Notes: generated by a model not told the origin, from the sequence alone. A stretch of 64,000 nucleotides of DNA from Paraphaeosphaeria minitans (GCA_015832175.1 WJXW01000013.1:496001-560000); one strand, 5' to 3'. Positions 9,994 through 23,745 are shown, counted from the first letter of the stretch. Translations and numbers: made by a program.

Positions 9994-12900
9994 ATGGCCG
10001 ACACAGAGCCTTCGCCAGGCTTGCTCGACGGAGAAGACAGATGGCCGGTCGGTCAGACGCAGCAGGAACAGGAACCACCCGCCGCAGAGAAGGAGGACAC
10101 GCATCACGACACCACCGCTGAAGAAGCAGACGCAGACGCAGATGCAGACACAGACGGACAGGCGCCGCAGACTCCCCACGCATCTCTGACCCCGTCGGAC
10201 ATGCCCACGCCCACGCTCAATGTGCCCGAGTCAGACGAATCAGACCCGCGGCGCACCGCCGACTTCTTCGACCAGCGCATGCACGGCGACGCGCGGCCAC
10301 GCACCGATTCACAGTCCACGGCCGCCACGGCTGCAACAACCGCCACGAGGCCATCGACCCGGAGCTCGCTGGTCTTTGTCATCACCGCCCTGGAGAACAT
10401 AGCTGCATCCAAGGATGCGAAGAAGAACAAGAAGCTGGCCGACTCGGTCGCAACTGCCTTGGCAGCCATCAGAGCAGAGGGCGACCCTTCGCGCATCAAC
10501 CCCGAGATCCTCTTCGAGCCGCTCCAGCTAGCCTCCGAGGCTCCCTCCGTCCCCGTCTCCATTGCTGCGCTGGACTGCATCGGCAAGCTAATCAGCTACT
10601 CGTACTTCTCCGTGCCTTCCGAGCCGCAGGGCGACAACGAGGCAGTACCTCTCATCGAGAAGGCCATAGACACAATATGCGCCTGTTTCCAAGGCGAGGC
10701 GACGCCGCCAGACGTGCAGCTGCAGATTGTCAAGTCCTTGCTAGCCGCCATCCTGAACGACAAAATCGTGGTTCACGGTGCTGGACTGCTGAAGGCTGTG
10801 CGCTTGACCTACAACATCTTCCTCCTGTCCAAGTCGAGCGCCAATCAGCAGGTTGCCCAGGGTGCGTTGACGCAGATGGTAGGCACCTGCTTTGAAAGGG
10901 TCAAGAGCAGGCTGGCAGCGAAAGAAGCTAAGCTCAATCTCTCCCGCGTTTCGTTGAACGACAAGGGCAACTCGGAAGAGAATGTACACGAAGGCGACGG
11001 CGACGAAGGCGACGGCGACGAAGACGACGACGCTGAAGGCGAACATGCAAACGGTACCGGAGATGCCGCAGAAGGTGCCGAGGAAGAACAAGACGACCCC
11101 GAGTCCAGCGAGCCTAGCGACAAACCAGTAGACGTGCACACCGGACCCAAAATAACACTGCAGAGCTTTGAGAACAACATGAGCTTCAACGACGATCGCA
11201 TACACGACAACGCCCCGACCCTGGTAACACGGATAAAGGGCAAGCAAGGGTCAAGACAGGTCTCTGGTGTAGAAGCTTCGCCGATCCCGCACGAGGCTGA
11301 TGAAGAGGAGGAAGACGAGATTTTTGTCAAAGATGCCTATCTTGTTTTTCGCGCCATGTGCAGGTTGAGCACAAAAACCCTTGCCGTCGACCACGCGCTC
11401 GATGTAAAGTCGCAAGGCATGCGCTCAAAGCTGTTGTCTCTTCACATTATCCAAACCATTCTACACAACAACATTGCAGTCTTCGTATCGCCATACGCAA
11501 CGATAAGGAGTGGTAGTGGCGACGAGCCTACTACATTTGTACAGGCCATCAAGCAATATCTTTGCTTGAGCCTGAGTCGCAACGGTGCGAGTTCTGTCAA
11601 CAAGGTCTTCGAGGTGGCGTGCGAAATATTCTGGCAAATGCTCAAATACTTGCGCGTTATGCTGAAGAAGGAAGTCGAGGTGTTCATGAAGGAGATCTAC
11701 CTTGCCATCCTGGACAAGCGGACTGCACCGGCATTCCAGAAACAGTACATTTTGACTGTTTTCCGAAGGTTAGCAGCTGATCCCCGCGCTTTGGTAGAAA
11801 TGTACCTCAACTACGACTGCGATCGCACCGCGCTTGATAACATGTATCAGCGTGTCGTTGAGCATCTTTCCAAGATATCTAGCACACCGGTCACAGTGTC
11901 ACCCATGCAGCAGCAAGCCTATCAGGAACAGCGCGAGAAGCAGTCAAAGATCTCGGATTGGCAGAGCAGGGGAACTTTGCCTCCATCATTATCTACAGCG
12001 TCGATGAACACTCCTCACGAAAATGAGACCGCGTACCCGCCTGAATATGCGATAAAACAAGAATCCTTGGAAGGATTGGTGGAGATTTTGCGATCGCTGG
12101 TGAACTGGTCAGAGCAATCCGTCCCCAATGCTGCAAGAAACTCGAACGTGGATCTGAGGGGCTCGGTCGACAACCTCAGAGCCTCCATTGATAACAGAAC
12201 CATCTCCGAATCTCCGAACGTGGGAGGAGACTCCGGGACTGCGACACCGATGATGGAGGACGACTACGGTGAATTGGAGAAGGCGAAACAGAAGAAGACG
12301 GCTCTGACAAGAGCTGTTCGCGAATTCAACTATAAACCGAAGCGCGGGTTGAAGACGTTGATCAAAGACGGTTTTATCGCATCCGACTCCCCCGACGACA
12401 TTGCCCGGTTCTTCCACGAGACAGATCTCCTAGAAATGGGTCCCCTTGGTGAATTCTTGGGAGAAGGTGAACCTGAAAACATCGCAATCATGCATGCATT
12501 TGTGGACCAAATGGACTTCACCAAGACTCGCTTCACTGACGCTCTGCGACGTTTCCTCCAAAGCTTCCGACTACCTGGTGAGGCCCAAAAAATCGATCGG
12601 TTCATGCTCAAATTCGCCGAAAGATATATTACTGGAAACCCTAATGCATATGCCAATGCCGATACCGCATATGTCCTTTCATACTCAGTCATTATGCTGA
12701 ACGTGGATCAGCACAGCAAGAAGATGAAAGGACCTCGAATGACACCAGAGGACTTCATTAAAAACAACCGAGGTATCAACGACGGCTCTGACCTGCCCGA
12801 AGACTATCTCCGGAATATATATGAGGAGATTGCTCACAAGGAGATCGTATTGGAAACGGAGCAAGAAGCAGCAGCAGACAAAGGTCTTATACAGCCTCAG

Positions 12901-15900
12901 CAACAAGGAGGTCTAGCTGCAGTCGGCCAAGCCTTGATTGGCGGCGGGCGGGATCTTCAGAGAGAAGTCTACGTGCAGGCGTCCGAGGCGATGGCGAACA
13001 AAACCGAGCAGTTGTACAAACAGCTTCTTCGCGCTCAGCGAAAGACAACAAGGGCACTGCCAGTCTCCAAGTTCATCCCTGCCTCCTCGTCCAAACACGT
13101 GGGACCCATGTTCGAAGTCACATGGATGCCTTTCCTCACCGCGCTGTCTGGCCAGGCCCAGGACCACAACATCGAGGTCGTGAGGCTCTGCGTCGAAGGT
13201 ATTAGACTTGCCATTCGTATCTCTTGCATCTTCGATGTAGAAAGCGCCCGACAAGCGTTTGTTGCATTTTTGGCTCGCTTTACCAATCTCTATAATCTGA
13301 GCGAGATGAAAGCCAAGAACATGGAAGCTTTGAAGGTTCTAATCGAGATTGCCAATACAGAAGGCAACTTATTGCGGGAGTCCTGGCGCGAGGTACTCAC
13401 TTGCGTCTCTCAGCTTGACCGCTTCCAGCTTATATCAGCCGGCATCGATGAGCGATCAGTGCCCGATGTCCTGAAGACTCAGTCACCAGGTGGAGCACAG
13501 TCTCGAAAATCGCTCAATGTGCCAAACAACAGGCGACGACAGATCTCGCACACCAACAGCATGCAGTTCCAGGCCGACGTTGCTGAGGAGAGCAGGTCGA
13601 CTGACATAGTAAGAGGTGTTGACCGGATATTCACGAGCACTGCCAATCTTTCTGGAGAGGCCATCGTAGACTTCGTCAAGGCGTTGATACAAGTCAGCTG
13701 GCAAGAGATTCAATCTTCCGGCCAGAGCGAGTCGCCCCGCACATACAGCTTGCAGAAACTCGTGGAGATCAGCGGTTACAATATGACCCGTGTTCGTTTC
13801 GAATGGACGAACATCTGGCAGGTTCTTGGTGCACACTTTAACGAAGTTGGCTGTCATACTAACACGAACGTTGTATACTTTGCTCTCAACTCATTGCGAC
13901 AACTATCCATGAAATTCATGGAGATCGAAGAACTCCCTGGTTTCAAATTCCAGAAGGACTTCTTGAAGCCATTTGAGCACATCATCAACAACGCTAGCGT
14001 CGTGTCGGTCAAAGACATGGTACTGCGTTGTCTAATTCAGATGATCCAAGCGCGAGGTGAGAACATTCGCTCTGGATGGAAGACCATGTTTGGGGTCTTC
14101 ACTGTGGCTGCACGTGAGCCATACGGTAAGGTTGTTGTCTCCTTAATCCTGCAAAGCTGATTGGAGTGGCAGAGGGCATCGTGAATCTTGCTTTTGAAAA
14201 CGTATCACAGGTCTACAACACGCGATTCGGTGTTGTGATCTCGCAGGGCGCGTTCGCGGATCTCATTGTTTGCCTCACCGAGTTCTCCAAGAACTACAAA
14301 TTCCAAAAGAAGTCTCTCCAAGCCATCGAACTACTGAAATCATCAGTACCGAAGATGCTGCGGACCCCGGAGTGCTCGCTCTCCGCCAGGGCTGGATTTG
14401 TCAAAGGGTCTGAGAAGGGCTCGTCAATACCCAAGCAACCGACCCGACAGACGCAAGAAGAGCAGTTCTGGTTCCCTGTCCTGTTCGCGTTTCACGATGT
14501 CTTGATGACAGGCGAAGATTTGGAGGTCCGATCAAGAGCATTGAGCTACCTCTTTGAAACTCTAATCACCTACGGTCGCGACTTCCCACGCGACTTCTGG
14601 GATATGCTTTGGCGACAGCTATTATACCCCATCTTTATGGTACTTAAGTCTAAGTCAGAGATGTCGAAAGTTCTGAATCACGAAGAACTATCTGTCTGGC
14701 TTTCCACCACCATGATCCAGGCTCTACGAAACATGGTTCGGTTGTTCACTCACTTTTTCGAGTCGCTGGAGTACATGCTCGACCGATTCCTGGATCTTCT
14801 AGCACTGTGCATATGTCAAGAAAACGATACACTTGCGCGGATAGGCAGCAATTGCTTGCAGCAGTTGATTCTGCAAAACGTCCAGAAGTTCACACCCCAA
14901 CATTGGAACCAGATTGTCAGGGCGTTCGTCGACCTTTTCGTAAGGACAGAAGCAACAGCTCTGATGTCTGCAGCCACGGCAGGCACACCATCCCAATACC
15001 AAACCCCCAATGGCTCCAATGTAGCGGACGGTGAGAAAACGCCTACAGCAAGTGCGCATCCGAAAAACCTCCCGCTGAAAAACCCTGGCACAGAGGAGTC
15101 AGCCAGCAACAACGCCCTTGGGATCAACGGCCTCAACAGCCCACGTCGGCCTTCGATCGTGACGAACGATTCCCAAAACTCTCTCGTCGCGGAGCAGGCT
15201 CGCATGCCATCCCCACTCCCCAAGCGTCAAACGCAAGAGCTCGAGGACTATCGACCCGAGGACCAAGACGTACCCCAGCCACCCGTCGTCGTCACCGCCG
15301 CCCGCCGGCGCTTCTTCAACCAAATCATCACCAAGTGCGTCCTGCAGCTCCTCATGATCGAGACGGTCCAAGAGCTTTTCACCAACGACGCCGTCTACGA
15401 GAAGATCCCCTCGGGCGAGCTTCTCCGCCTGATGGCCGTCCTCAAAAAATCATACCACTTCGCCAAGCGCTTCAATGCGGACCGCGACCTGCGCACGCGC
15501 CTCTTCCGCGAGGGCTTCATGAAGCAGCCGCCCAACCTGCTCAAGCAGGAGTCCGGCTCCGCCTCGGTCTACGTCAGCATCCTGTTCCGCATGTACCACG
15601 ACACGTCGACGGACCGCGCGGCGTCCCGCGCCGACACGGAAGCCGCCCTCATCCCGCTCTGCGAGGACATCATCGCGAGCTACATCGAGCTCGACGAGGA
15701 AACGCAGCAACGCAACATCGTGACGTGGCGCCCCGTCGTCGTCAGCGTGCTCGACGGCTACGGCAACTTCCCGGCCGGCGAGTTCGAGAAGCACGTCGAG
15801 GTGTTTGCGCCGCTGGTCGTGGGGCTGCTCGGCACCGAGATGGCGCAGGACATCCAGCGCGCGGTGCAGGCGCTCGTCATGCGCGTTTTCGAGAGCAAGA

Positions 15901-16013
15901 TGGGGATCGGGAGGGAGGGGGTGGCGCTCATGACGCCCGTGGTAGGGGGGAGGAGTCCGCGGGGCAGTTTTGGGAGTCCGATGGTGGAGCGGAGGGCGAG
16001 TCGTGGGAAATGA
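9994..16013 (+). CDS. SEC7: Sec7/BIG-type Arf guanine-nucleotide exchange factor
   Basis: Large trans-Golgi Arf-GEF that loads Arf1 with GTP for vesicle budding. Two exons, 9994-14125 and 14173-16013, encode 1990 residues, as in other fungi. An acidic N-tail has Asp-Ala repeats. The DCB region is followed by an acidic Glu/Asp/Gly insert (about residues 330-375) and the HUS region. The Sec7 domain spans roughly 765-960, with the catalytic glutamic finger in FRLPGEAQKIDR (Glu863) and the motif NPNAYANADTAYVLSYSVIM. HDS repeats follow (SGQAQDHNIEVVRLCVEG, ITLKxx-like segments), to a basic C-terminus RRASRGK. The single intron, 14126-14172, joins PYE to GIVNLAFENV in phase. The start is the first ATG in frame. 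Very sure of the family. Confidence 0.96.
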
Positions 16014-17191
16014 AGGGGGAGGGGGCCGAAGAGGGTGGAGACGGGCTGTTTGGGTCGTCGATTGTAGTGTAGCGATTACTTGTTCGTTTCTTTCCAACGT
16101 GCGCTGCGCAAACTGTGGACGGGCTGTTGTAGCATCGAGTCACGCAAAAAGAGGTAGATTGTGGGGTGAAGGCGTTTGTACATTACATCAGTTACCGTAC
16201 TCCCATCGAGGGGACGTGTTGTTGGAGGTTGGAGCTTGAAATTTGCATCTATATTCTTACTCTGTGCTGATGGCTTGCCTTGTCGTGTCTTGGTGCGGTA
16301 CGTCGGTGCTGTGCTATGGTGCATTGCGTTTTCCTTTACCGCGCACGCTGGTAACCCAACCTAGATGACGTGACGTGACCTGAACTGAACCTAACACACC
16401 AGACTGCAATGCATCGACGTGGCGATGGCGAGGAGAGCGTGGATGAAGTGGTGAGCGTTTCCAGGAAGGAGGTAGGTAGACGAGCACTCTGCTCACTCAA
16501 TCTGATACCTACCTACCTACCTACCTACCTACCTACCTACCCACCTACCCATCCATCCATCCATCTACCGTACAGAACAAGCAACGTGCCTGGGCCGTCG
16601 TACCCACCACCCACCACCCACAGCCATCATACACTTCCCTCCCCCGTAGCACGCACGAGCCTAACAGGTCCAGATCGCCTAGACGCTGCACACTCGTGCC
16701 CAACACCAACACCATCATCACTCGGTCTCGGTCCTCGATACTCATACATGTCCAAGGCCGAGCGCCCACCAAGCCAAAGGGGCAGACGTCGAAAGCAGAG
16801 TGTAGTGTAGTATGCCTCCCGTGATTGTACTGGACGAGCCGTGCGAAAGACAGCTCGGGTGGGGGCAAGAGTCAAGTATTTGTGCTTGTGGTATGATTGA
16901 ATGCATGCAGGGCATGTGCACTCATCGGTCCAGTTACTCAGTCCGTCGTAGATGACCTGCCCCCGCCCAATATCGATACAAACAAGGCAGCCGTAAATCG
17001 TCAGTTTTCTTCCGTCTGGTGCTAGCCTACACCACCGCGCCGTGCCGTGCCGTGCCGTGCCAACGCCGCCCCGATGCCTCCCGCGAAAGTCAAATTCCGA
17101 CCGTGGCGCCTCGCTAATGAGATCCAGAGCATGGAAAATATGCCACAATCGTACCAGTTGCGGATGATACTGTATATCCGAACGAGGGAAG
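16014..17191. other. Convergent intergenic region with tetranucleotide tracts
   Basis: 3' regions of SEC7 (+) and the PRPP synthetase gene (-). Holds (ACCT)n/(ATCC)n tracts, CCACCCACCACCCA repeats near 16602 and a short GCCGTGCCGTGCCGTGCC tract near 17040. No supported gene. Confidence 0.5.
16507..16568 (+). repeat. (ACCT)n then (ATCC)n microsatellite
   Basis: About eight ACCT units (16507-16540) run into CCACCTACCC and then four ATCC units. It is the longest example of the TACC/TAGG motif that recurs between genes in this window. Confidence 0.9.
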
Positions 17192-19066
17192 TTAGTCGTA
17201 ATGCATAAAGAGTTGTGAGATGCTCTCGCCGTGGTGGTTGCGGCGGATCGCTTCGGCGAGCAGGTTGTCCACGGGAAGGATGACGAGCTTATCGCGGGCC
17301 TGGGCCTGCTGCTCAGCCGGGATGGGGAAAGCGTTGGTCACGACAATCTTGGTGATGCACTCGCACGCGACCAGCTCCTCGAGAGCGTCGCCGCCGAAGA
17401 TGCCGTGCGTGGCCATGCAGTAGACCTTGGTAGCACCGCCGCGCTTGACAACCGTTTCTGCGGCCGCGATCCACGATGCTGACTTGTCGAGCATATCGTC
17501 CACGATGAAGACGGGCCGGTCCTTCACATTTCCGACCAGAGTGACCATGGTCTCAAGATCAGGGTTCCGTAGGTCTTCCTCTTCGTCATCCGAGGACGCA
17601 GCCGCATCCATTGTGCCTCCCAAGGCATGCGCATGGGCATGCTCAGAGTGTGATGCTGTGGACATGAACGACGACATCATGTGTGCAGGGACATCTGCGT
17701 CATCGCCGTCGGATGGGGCGCGTTGCCGCCATGAGTTGTGAGATACTGCGGACATGGATGGTGAAGGGTGAGTATCTTCCACAATGTGTCCCCGCACAAG
17801 CCGGCCGTGGGTAACGTCTCTCGCGCGCTAAGCCGATCAGCATGTGTGCTATGGTTTTTCTCAAGAAAACAAACCTCGTCAGTGTATTCGTCTGCCTCTA
17901 CTTCGTCGCTGCTCTCCTCGATCAATGGCTGCTCTGGCTTCCCGTCTGGTTTGGGAAGGTTCTCTTCCTCCTTCGTGCTGACGATAGAGGCTGCCCGCAT
18001 AGACTTGGAAAGCGGACTCTGCAGGTTAGCAGTCCCGTTCACCCGTCGCTCGAGTGGGTTCGAAGGGGCGCACGACCGCAACTTCGGCTTGCCCACCTCC
18101 GCCGCCGGATTGTAGGGCTGATTGGGAGCAGGTATTATCTGTGCATCTGCGTCCAAAGCGGCCGCGATGAGCTCTGGCGTCTCGTATGTGCCATCCAAGC
18201 GCAGCTGCTCGAACATGGCACTCTCATTCCACGGCAGCGACGTAGCAGCTCTCCGCCGATCCGTCGTAACTATGCCAAAGCTGAGCTTCAGAGCGTCGGC
18301 CAGCGATGTGACACGCTTGGTGCCTCCAGGGTTCTTGCTAACCACCACGGCATCTCGCCAATTGGGCACGTTGACGCGGATCCAGCGGGCAAGGAGCGGC
18401 TCGGCGATGAGGTTATCGACAGGGCACTTGAAGAAGCCCTGCATCTGCGACGCGTGAAGATCGATGGTTATGACGTGGTTCACGCCGGCGATGTTGAGGA
18501 GGTTCGCAACCATGCGGGCGGTGATGGCGCCGCGGTGCGACTTCTTCTTCGACTGGCGGGCGTAGGGGAAATAGGGCATGACGGCTGGTCCGATTAGCCC
18601 AGCCAGATGGGCGGCAGCAGCAAGAAATACCAGTGATTGACTTGGCAGAGCCGCCTTTACAGGCCGAAACCATGATCAGCAGCTCCATGACGGCATCGTT
18701 GATCCTGGAAGACCACATCAGCCATTCAGTCCGTGTCCAAGAGCTCCATGACCTACTTTGGGCTCCCGCTCTGCACGATGAAGACATCTTTGTCTCGCAC
18801 CGAGGTGTCTAGACGCCATCAGCACCACAACAAGGCCAGAGCTGGGACGACGGACGAATGTGCACCGAGGTCTCGCCATTCGCAAACTTGCTAAGCTGGG
18901 CGGTGCCCCGCTTCATGCCCAGGCGGTCGCAGATGCCATCGACGAGGGTCGGGTGGGAGGAGCCACTGAAGACAATTGCACCACGCATTGTTGGTGGGCC
19001 TAGCAGCGAGATGTTATCGTAGTGGAAAAGCTCCAAGGCGGTGGGGGGAAAGTTTCGAGCTGACAT
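17192..19066 (-). CDS. Ribose-phosphate pyrophosphokinase (PRPP synthetase) with long insertion
   Basis: Makes PRPP from ribose 5-phosphate and ATP for nucleotide, His and Trp synthesis. Five exons on the minus strand, 19066-18856, 18808-18757, 18704-18631, 18584-17875 and 17827-17192, encode 560 residues. Conserved blocks: FSGSSHPTLVDGICDRLGM and KFANGETSVHI near the N-terminus, VRDKDVFIVQSGSPKINDAVMELL, PYFPYARQSKKKSHRGAITA, TIDLHASQMQGFF, and the PRPP-binding loop FIVDDMLDKSASW near residue 460. A non-conserved Ser/Glu/His-rich insertion of about 200 residues lies between the two catalytic halves, as in yeast Prs1/Prs5 regulatory-type subunits that act in hetero-oligomers and cell-wall integrity. 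Inside it, a 78-nt stop-free stretch has intron-like borders (see findings). The exact paralogue was not decided. Confidence 0.93.
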
Positions 19067-19480
19067 GGCGGGCGCGCACGCGCTAGGCCATCAAATTGAC
19101 GAAACAGGTAAGAACAGCCGGGTCGTTCCTGCCCTGAACTGGCAAACACGAACAGCGCGCGACCTTTGCGTCGACACGCGACCTAGAGTGGGACTCGAGC
19201 TACCTTCTTCTACTGCGGGCATGCCAGGTGCGGTGCGGTGCGGTGCGGGTGCGCGTCTACGACTCAGCATTATCACGGTGCATGCACCTCTCTTTATCCT
19301 TCATCTATCGGCGCAAGACTCTCCAATGCGCTGGCAATGGCGCCCGACCACAGCTGGCTGGCCGGCCATCGAATCATGACTGCCATCCAGAGCACGCCTC
19401 GCCTGGCACCTATGCAGCAATGACAAGTCTCCTTCGCCCTTCGCACTTCCCACGCAAGTCTTCGCACACCAGTCTGCTTC

Positions 19481-19600
19481 GCCTACCCATACTACAACGC
19501 CGGGAAACTCGCCTACCCATACTACAACGCCGGGAAACTCGCCTACCCATACTACAACGCCGGGAAACTCGCCTACCCATACTGCAACGCCGGGAAACTC
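19481..19600 (+). repeat. 30-bp minisatellite, four perfect-phase copies
   Basis: Four head-to-tail 30-bp units starting GCCTACCCATACTACAACGC and ending CGGGAAACTC. Only the last unit differs, by one base (ACTGCAACGC). A triplet-length repeat inside an open frame would encode a repeated decapeptide, but no gene is supported. Confidence 0.95.
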
Positions 19601-19702
19601 ATCCCTACCCTGCGCTCTGTGTCTGCTCCGTCTGCTCCGTCTGCTCCGTCTTCCGAAAGAACACTGCACAGCGCCGAAGCTCTACCTTGGACATGTGTTC
19701 AG

Positions 19703-19857
19703 TAGCAGCCCAAGAGACTATCCAGTATGAGCCCGGCCTCTTCGGTAGCAGCCCAAGAGAATACCCAGTACGAGCCCGGCCTCTTCGGTAGCAGCCCAAG
19801 AGAATACCCAGTATGAGCCCGGCCTCTTCGGTAGCAGCTCAAGAGAACACCCAGTAC
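19703..19857 (+). repeat. 43-bp minisatellite, about 3.6 copies
   Basis: Units begin TAGCAGCCCAAGAGA at 19703, 19746, 19789 and 19832 (the last incomplete), an exact 43-bp period with a few substitutions. 43 is not a multiple of three, which argues against coding. Confidence 0.95.
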
Positions 19858-22800
19858 GGTATGAGCTTGTCGATGTACCTTGTGGGCAGAGGACGGCTGC
19901 CCGCTGCTCCTGCTGCTGCTGCAAGGTAGCTTTGGACTAGGTGGTCACAACTCTCCCTTGGGCTTCTGCACCGCCGTTATCGGCCGCTCTCCAACGCCAA
20001 CTGCCAAACTCGTTGTGCCCATCTCGAATGGAACTCACCGCCTGCGCCCCATCATATGCAGACCTTTGCTGAACGTTGCTCATCCTGCAGTACTTCTAGG
20101 GACAGGAAATGAACCGATTGGCTGTGCTCGCTCTGCGTTTGGAAAACCTCTTTCTTACCATGACACTCGGTCACGCGTGGTCGTAGATTAAGGTGCTCCG
20201 ACTGTCGTCGTCCGTACCAAAACGCCGTAGCCTGTGCTGTCCCTGGAGTGGCAGGCTCGTGAAGCAGAGTCATCCGACCCGCCATCAACGTCGCATGGCG
20301 AAAATGCGCCCAGTCCGATGCGACCCATGACATCCAGAACCACGCCCTCGATGGTGGATTTACGAAATGGTTGAAAAGGGCAACCTAGCGCAGTGCGGCG
20401 TTCGCGGACGAACGCTGGCACCTGCTGTTCTCACGACGCCTCGATGGATTTTCCGAACAAAAGGCTGCCGTGGGGGAAATGAAGGTCGTCGACTACGGAA
20501 AGGTAGCACTCGGGGCTATGAGCGGTGAGGTGTGTGACGGTCTCGAGGTACGTACCTTGATGGTTCATGATACAACGGTCCAGATATAGGACAATCACAT
20601 CATGCGAGGGTCTGCTGAGGCAGAAGCTAGGGGCGCCTGTTCACACAGTCGGATGTGGCCGAATGTCGTGGAACTCGGATGATTGCCAAAGGAGACCAGT
20701 GGCTTCACAGCGACACGAAAGTGACCATCCGGATCTCCCCAGTCACAGAATAGGTAATTGTGGCTGAGAGAAGCCCGCAAGGCTGGTCGAAAATGTCCCG
20801 ATTGGTTGTGTACCGACGCGTGCGTGCCAGTGATCTGTATTGGGCTTTGATCGCCCCAATATTTGGTTTTCTGAGGAAACGATAGCTTTACGGTACGTCT
20901 TGGCCATGGCAACATGACAGAAAACGGCACGCACAGCAGAGCTCCGTTCAAAAATGTAGCCAATGACCCCTACGGTCGACGAGCTCGATTCGCTCCCATT
21001 ACCCGGTTCAGCGCTTGATGAAGGCTTGACACCCGCAGCTGGTGGTTTGTGTTGCCATCGACGCAAAAGCAACTCGCGCTTGCCATTGTAGGCATCTTGT
21101 ATGATCGGCCGCAGCCGCGGCGCGCACAGCGGTGCAGTCTTGGGTACCTGATATCGCGACATGGACCACTCTGCTGGTGTGATCGCCCTGCCCAAGCGCA
21201 CCAGAAGGGTTAGCCTTGACGCAAAAAACGATTCAAGAATGCAAATTTCTGGAGTGGATGGATGAGAGACGGTATCGGAGACCATGTCTAGCGAAGTTCC
21301 CAGTGCTAATCGGTCGGCCAAGTGGTTGCAGCATTGTCTCGTTGCTAGCGGCACGGCTTGGTAGAACGGAGGAGAAGCCCTCGCACGCATCGCCGGCGTG
21401 ATCTTTCGACACTGTGTTAGCATTTTCCCTTCTCGAAATGAAGTTGGAAAGATTTGTACTCTGAGCTCACGTGTGGAAGAGACACGCAAGGATGGGAAAA
21501 TGACTGACTAACGAGAGCTTGTGGAATAGGCGTGGGTGGTGCTAGTAGATGACGCGCATCGATCCTGGCTCAAAGTGCGCCACGGGCGCCTCTGATACGA
21601 ACGAATCCACAGTGACACGCATCTTGCATAGTGGAACCGAGCGCCAGGTCCACTCGATCCTGTGTAACAGAAGCAATCTTCTACACAGTAGTGTGGGAGC
21701 GAAATGGCGCCGTACGACATTCCTAAGATGGTTCCCCTCAGAATGATCTCCCGTGACGATGTGCATGCTAGAAGGTCCGGATGATCGCGAGACAAGCTGT
21801 GCGGCCAACCAAGATCTCCCTCAGAGTGCACGAGACTGTGCTCTCTCTCTGACGAGGAGAGGTTGCGGATTCAGTACGAAGCCGATCTACCATGGCCAAT
21901 CAGGTACATGTGAAGTGAGCATGGTGGTGAGAAAGGACGGAAGATCAACCGGAAGGTGTACGCGACTGGGTCAATGACTAGCCATGGCGCCACCTTCACC
22001 ATCTTGGTGACCACACCAACCCACATGCGAAGCTGAGAGATGGCAGAAGAGCGACTGTCGCGACTCGTGGTCAAGGACCGAACTTCTCCTCAGAAGGCCC
22101 TGCCTGTAGGTCGGGCGTGAGGCCCGATCTTGTCCAGCGGGCGTGGGTCCCGTTTCTTACACAACGATGCGGTTCGCCAGGAGTTTGATTGATGCGGTCG
22201 CTTTTTTTCCACAAGTACGCGTGGGTTACATGGGAGCGTAGATGCACAACCCCGTACCGGGCTCCAGGTAGTTCTGCGCCACCTCGATCCCCTAGTATGC
22301 GAACTCACCCGTCAGGGAAAGATGGGACCCAAAGCGGAGAGTGGAGACCCTGGGCAGAGGCTAGCTATGCGATCAGCAAGGCGTCGTGGCACGGCACCGG
22401 GAGCTTGCCCTGGCGAGGCTGCATGTAACTGTTCAGGTTCCAGGCGGACCGGGTTGGAGGTTGGCAGCGTGTCGCAGGTGACGCTGCATCGGCTCAGATG
22501 CATGAGGCTACGGGGCGTTTCTAGAAAATGGAATGTCGCCAGCCGCGCAGGCTGTAGGGAGAAACCAGATCAGATCCTTCCTCCAAGGGGGCCATTCTGC
22601 GGCCAGGGTCTCCATCGGTTCTGTGTGCGACGTGCACGATGGCGGTGGCCCCCCAAGCCATTTCGACGGCCCTCCTGTCAAACGCAGCGGACCAGCATCG
22701 AACGTGGAGCAGGCGGGCCTGTCTGGGAGAAGAGCAGAGCATCCGCATCAGAAGGTAGCGGTACGGAGGCGCCTGCACCCGGGCGTTTTGGGATGGCTTG

Positions 22801-23745
22801 TGCTGCATCGAGCGGCGAGCCGCTGCTGCCGCCGCACGCCGGCGACGCTGGGGGCCTCCAGAATGCGCAGATGGCAGGCCAAGAAAGTGGACATGTCGCG
22901 GTGCTTTTGCGGGATGGGCAGCGAAAAGAAAGCATGGGCAGCGCTGGGTCAGAGGTGATGTAGGTCAGGTATCTTGGCCAGGTAGGTATCTAGGCCAGGT
23001 AGGTCAAGGTCTGACGGCAGGCCGTGAACTCTAATTGCCGACCCCGGAAGCTGGGGGCTGGGGGCTGGGTGCTGGGTGCTGGGAGCAGGCGGAAAGGCCG
23101 CTGTGTGGCCGTCGTGGGCGCCCCTGGCGAGGCGTTATGCTCCTCTGAGCCAGGCCTGCACGTAGCCCTGTGGGCCGACCAGAATGCCATCATCGCGGGC
23201 GGGCGTTTCAATGGCGACGTGCAAATACAACCATGGATCCAACCATGGCCGCGGCTGCGGAACCGCCAGCCCGCGTCTGACAAGGCCTGCAGCAGCCGTT
23301 TGGCTGTCCTGGCTGGCGACCGAGGGTAGCAGAGGCCGTCCGAATCCATCTGGTGCCGTGCAACGCCTGGTGTATCTACTGCTGCATCCGTCGCAGACAC
23401 ATCCACATTGGCATCCCACGCACCCAGGCGAGCAAGACGAGGGAGGGGCGCCCGTTGTACACTGCCGCGTCGGCCTGGTCGGACTCGAATCACACACGAC
23501 ACATGAGTGGGCATGGTCAAAGCTATCCACAGTCTCCCCTACCTTCCTAGCCGCGAACTGGTCAGTGAAGCGTCTGCGGATGCGTGGGTATAAGATGGCC
23601 CAGGAGCCGCGCTGTCGGCGAATTCACCAGTCAAGCATCGGCCCTGATCTGATCTCGTAGACGCTGTCGCCACTCTCCAGTAGACTACACTACTGACACC
23701 GGCCGCCATTTTGCTTTTGCAGCCACCACGACTCAAGAACCCTTC

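Noticed and set aside
15450..16097. Long frame antisense to SEC7
   Set aside because: Shadow of the SEC7 exon, caused by strong third-position G/C bias.
16627..17148. 173-codon minus-strand frame beyond the PRPP synthetase stop
   Set aside because: Lies in its 3' region, contains simple repeats, and has no domain.
20743..21489. 248-codon minus-strand frame
   Set aside because: No recognisable domain, odd composition, and several equally long frames overlap it on the other strand; likely chance in GC-rich DNA.
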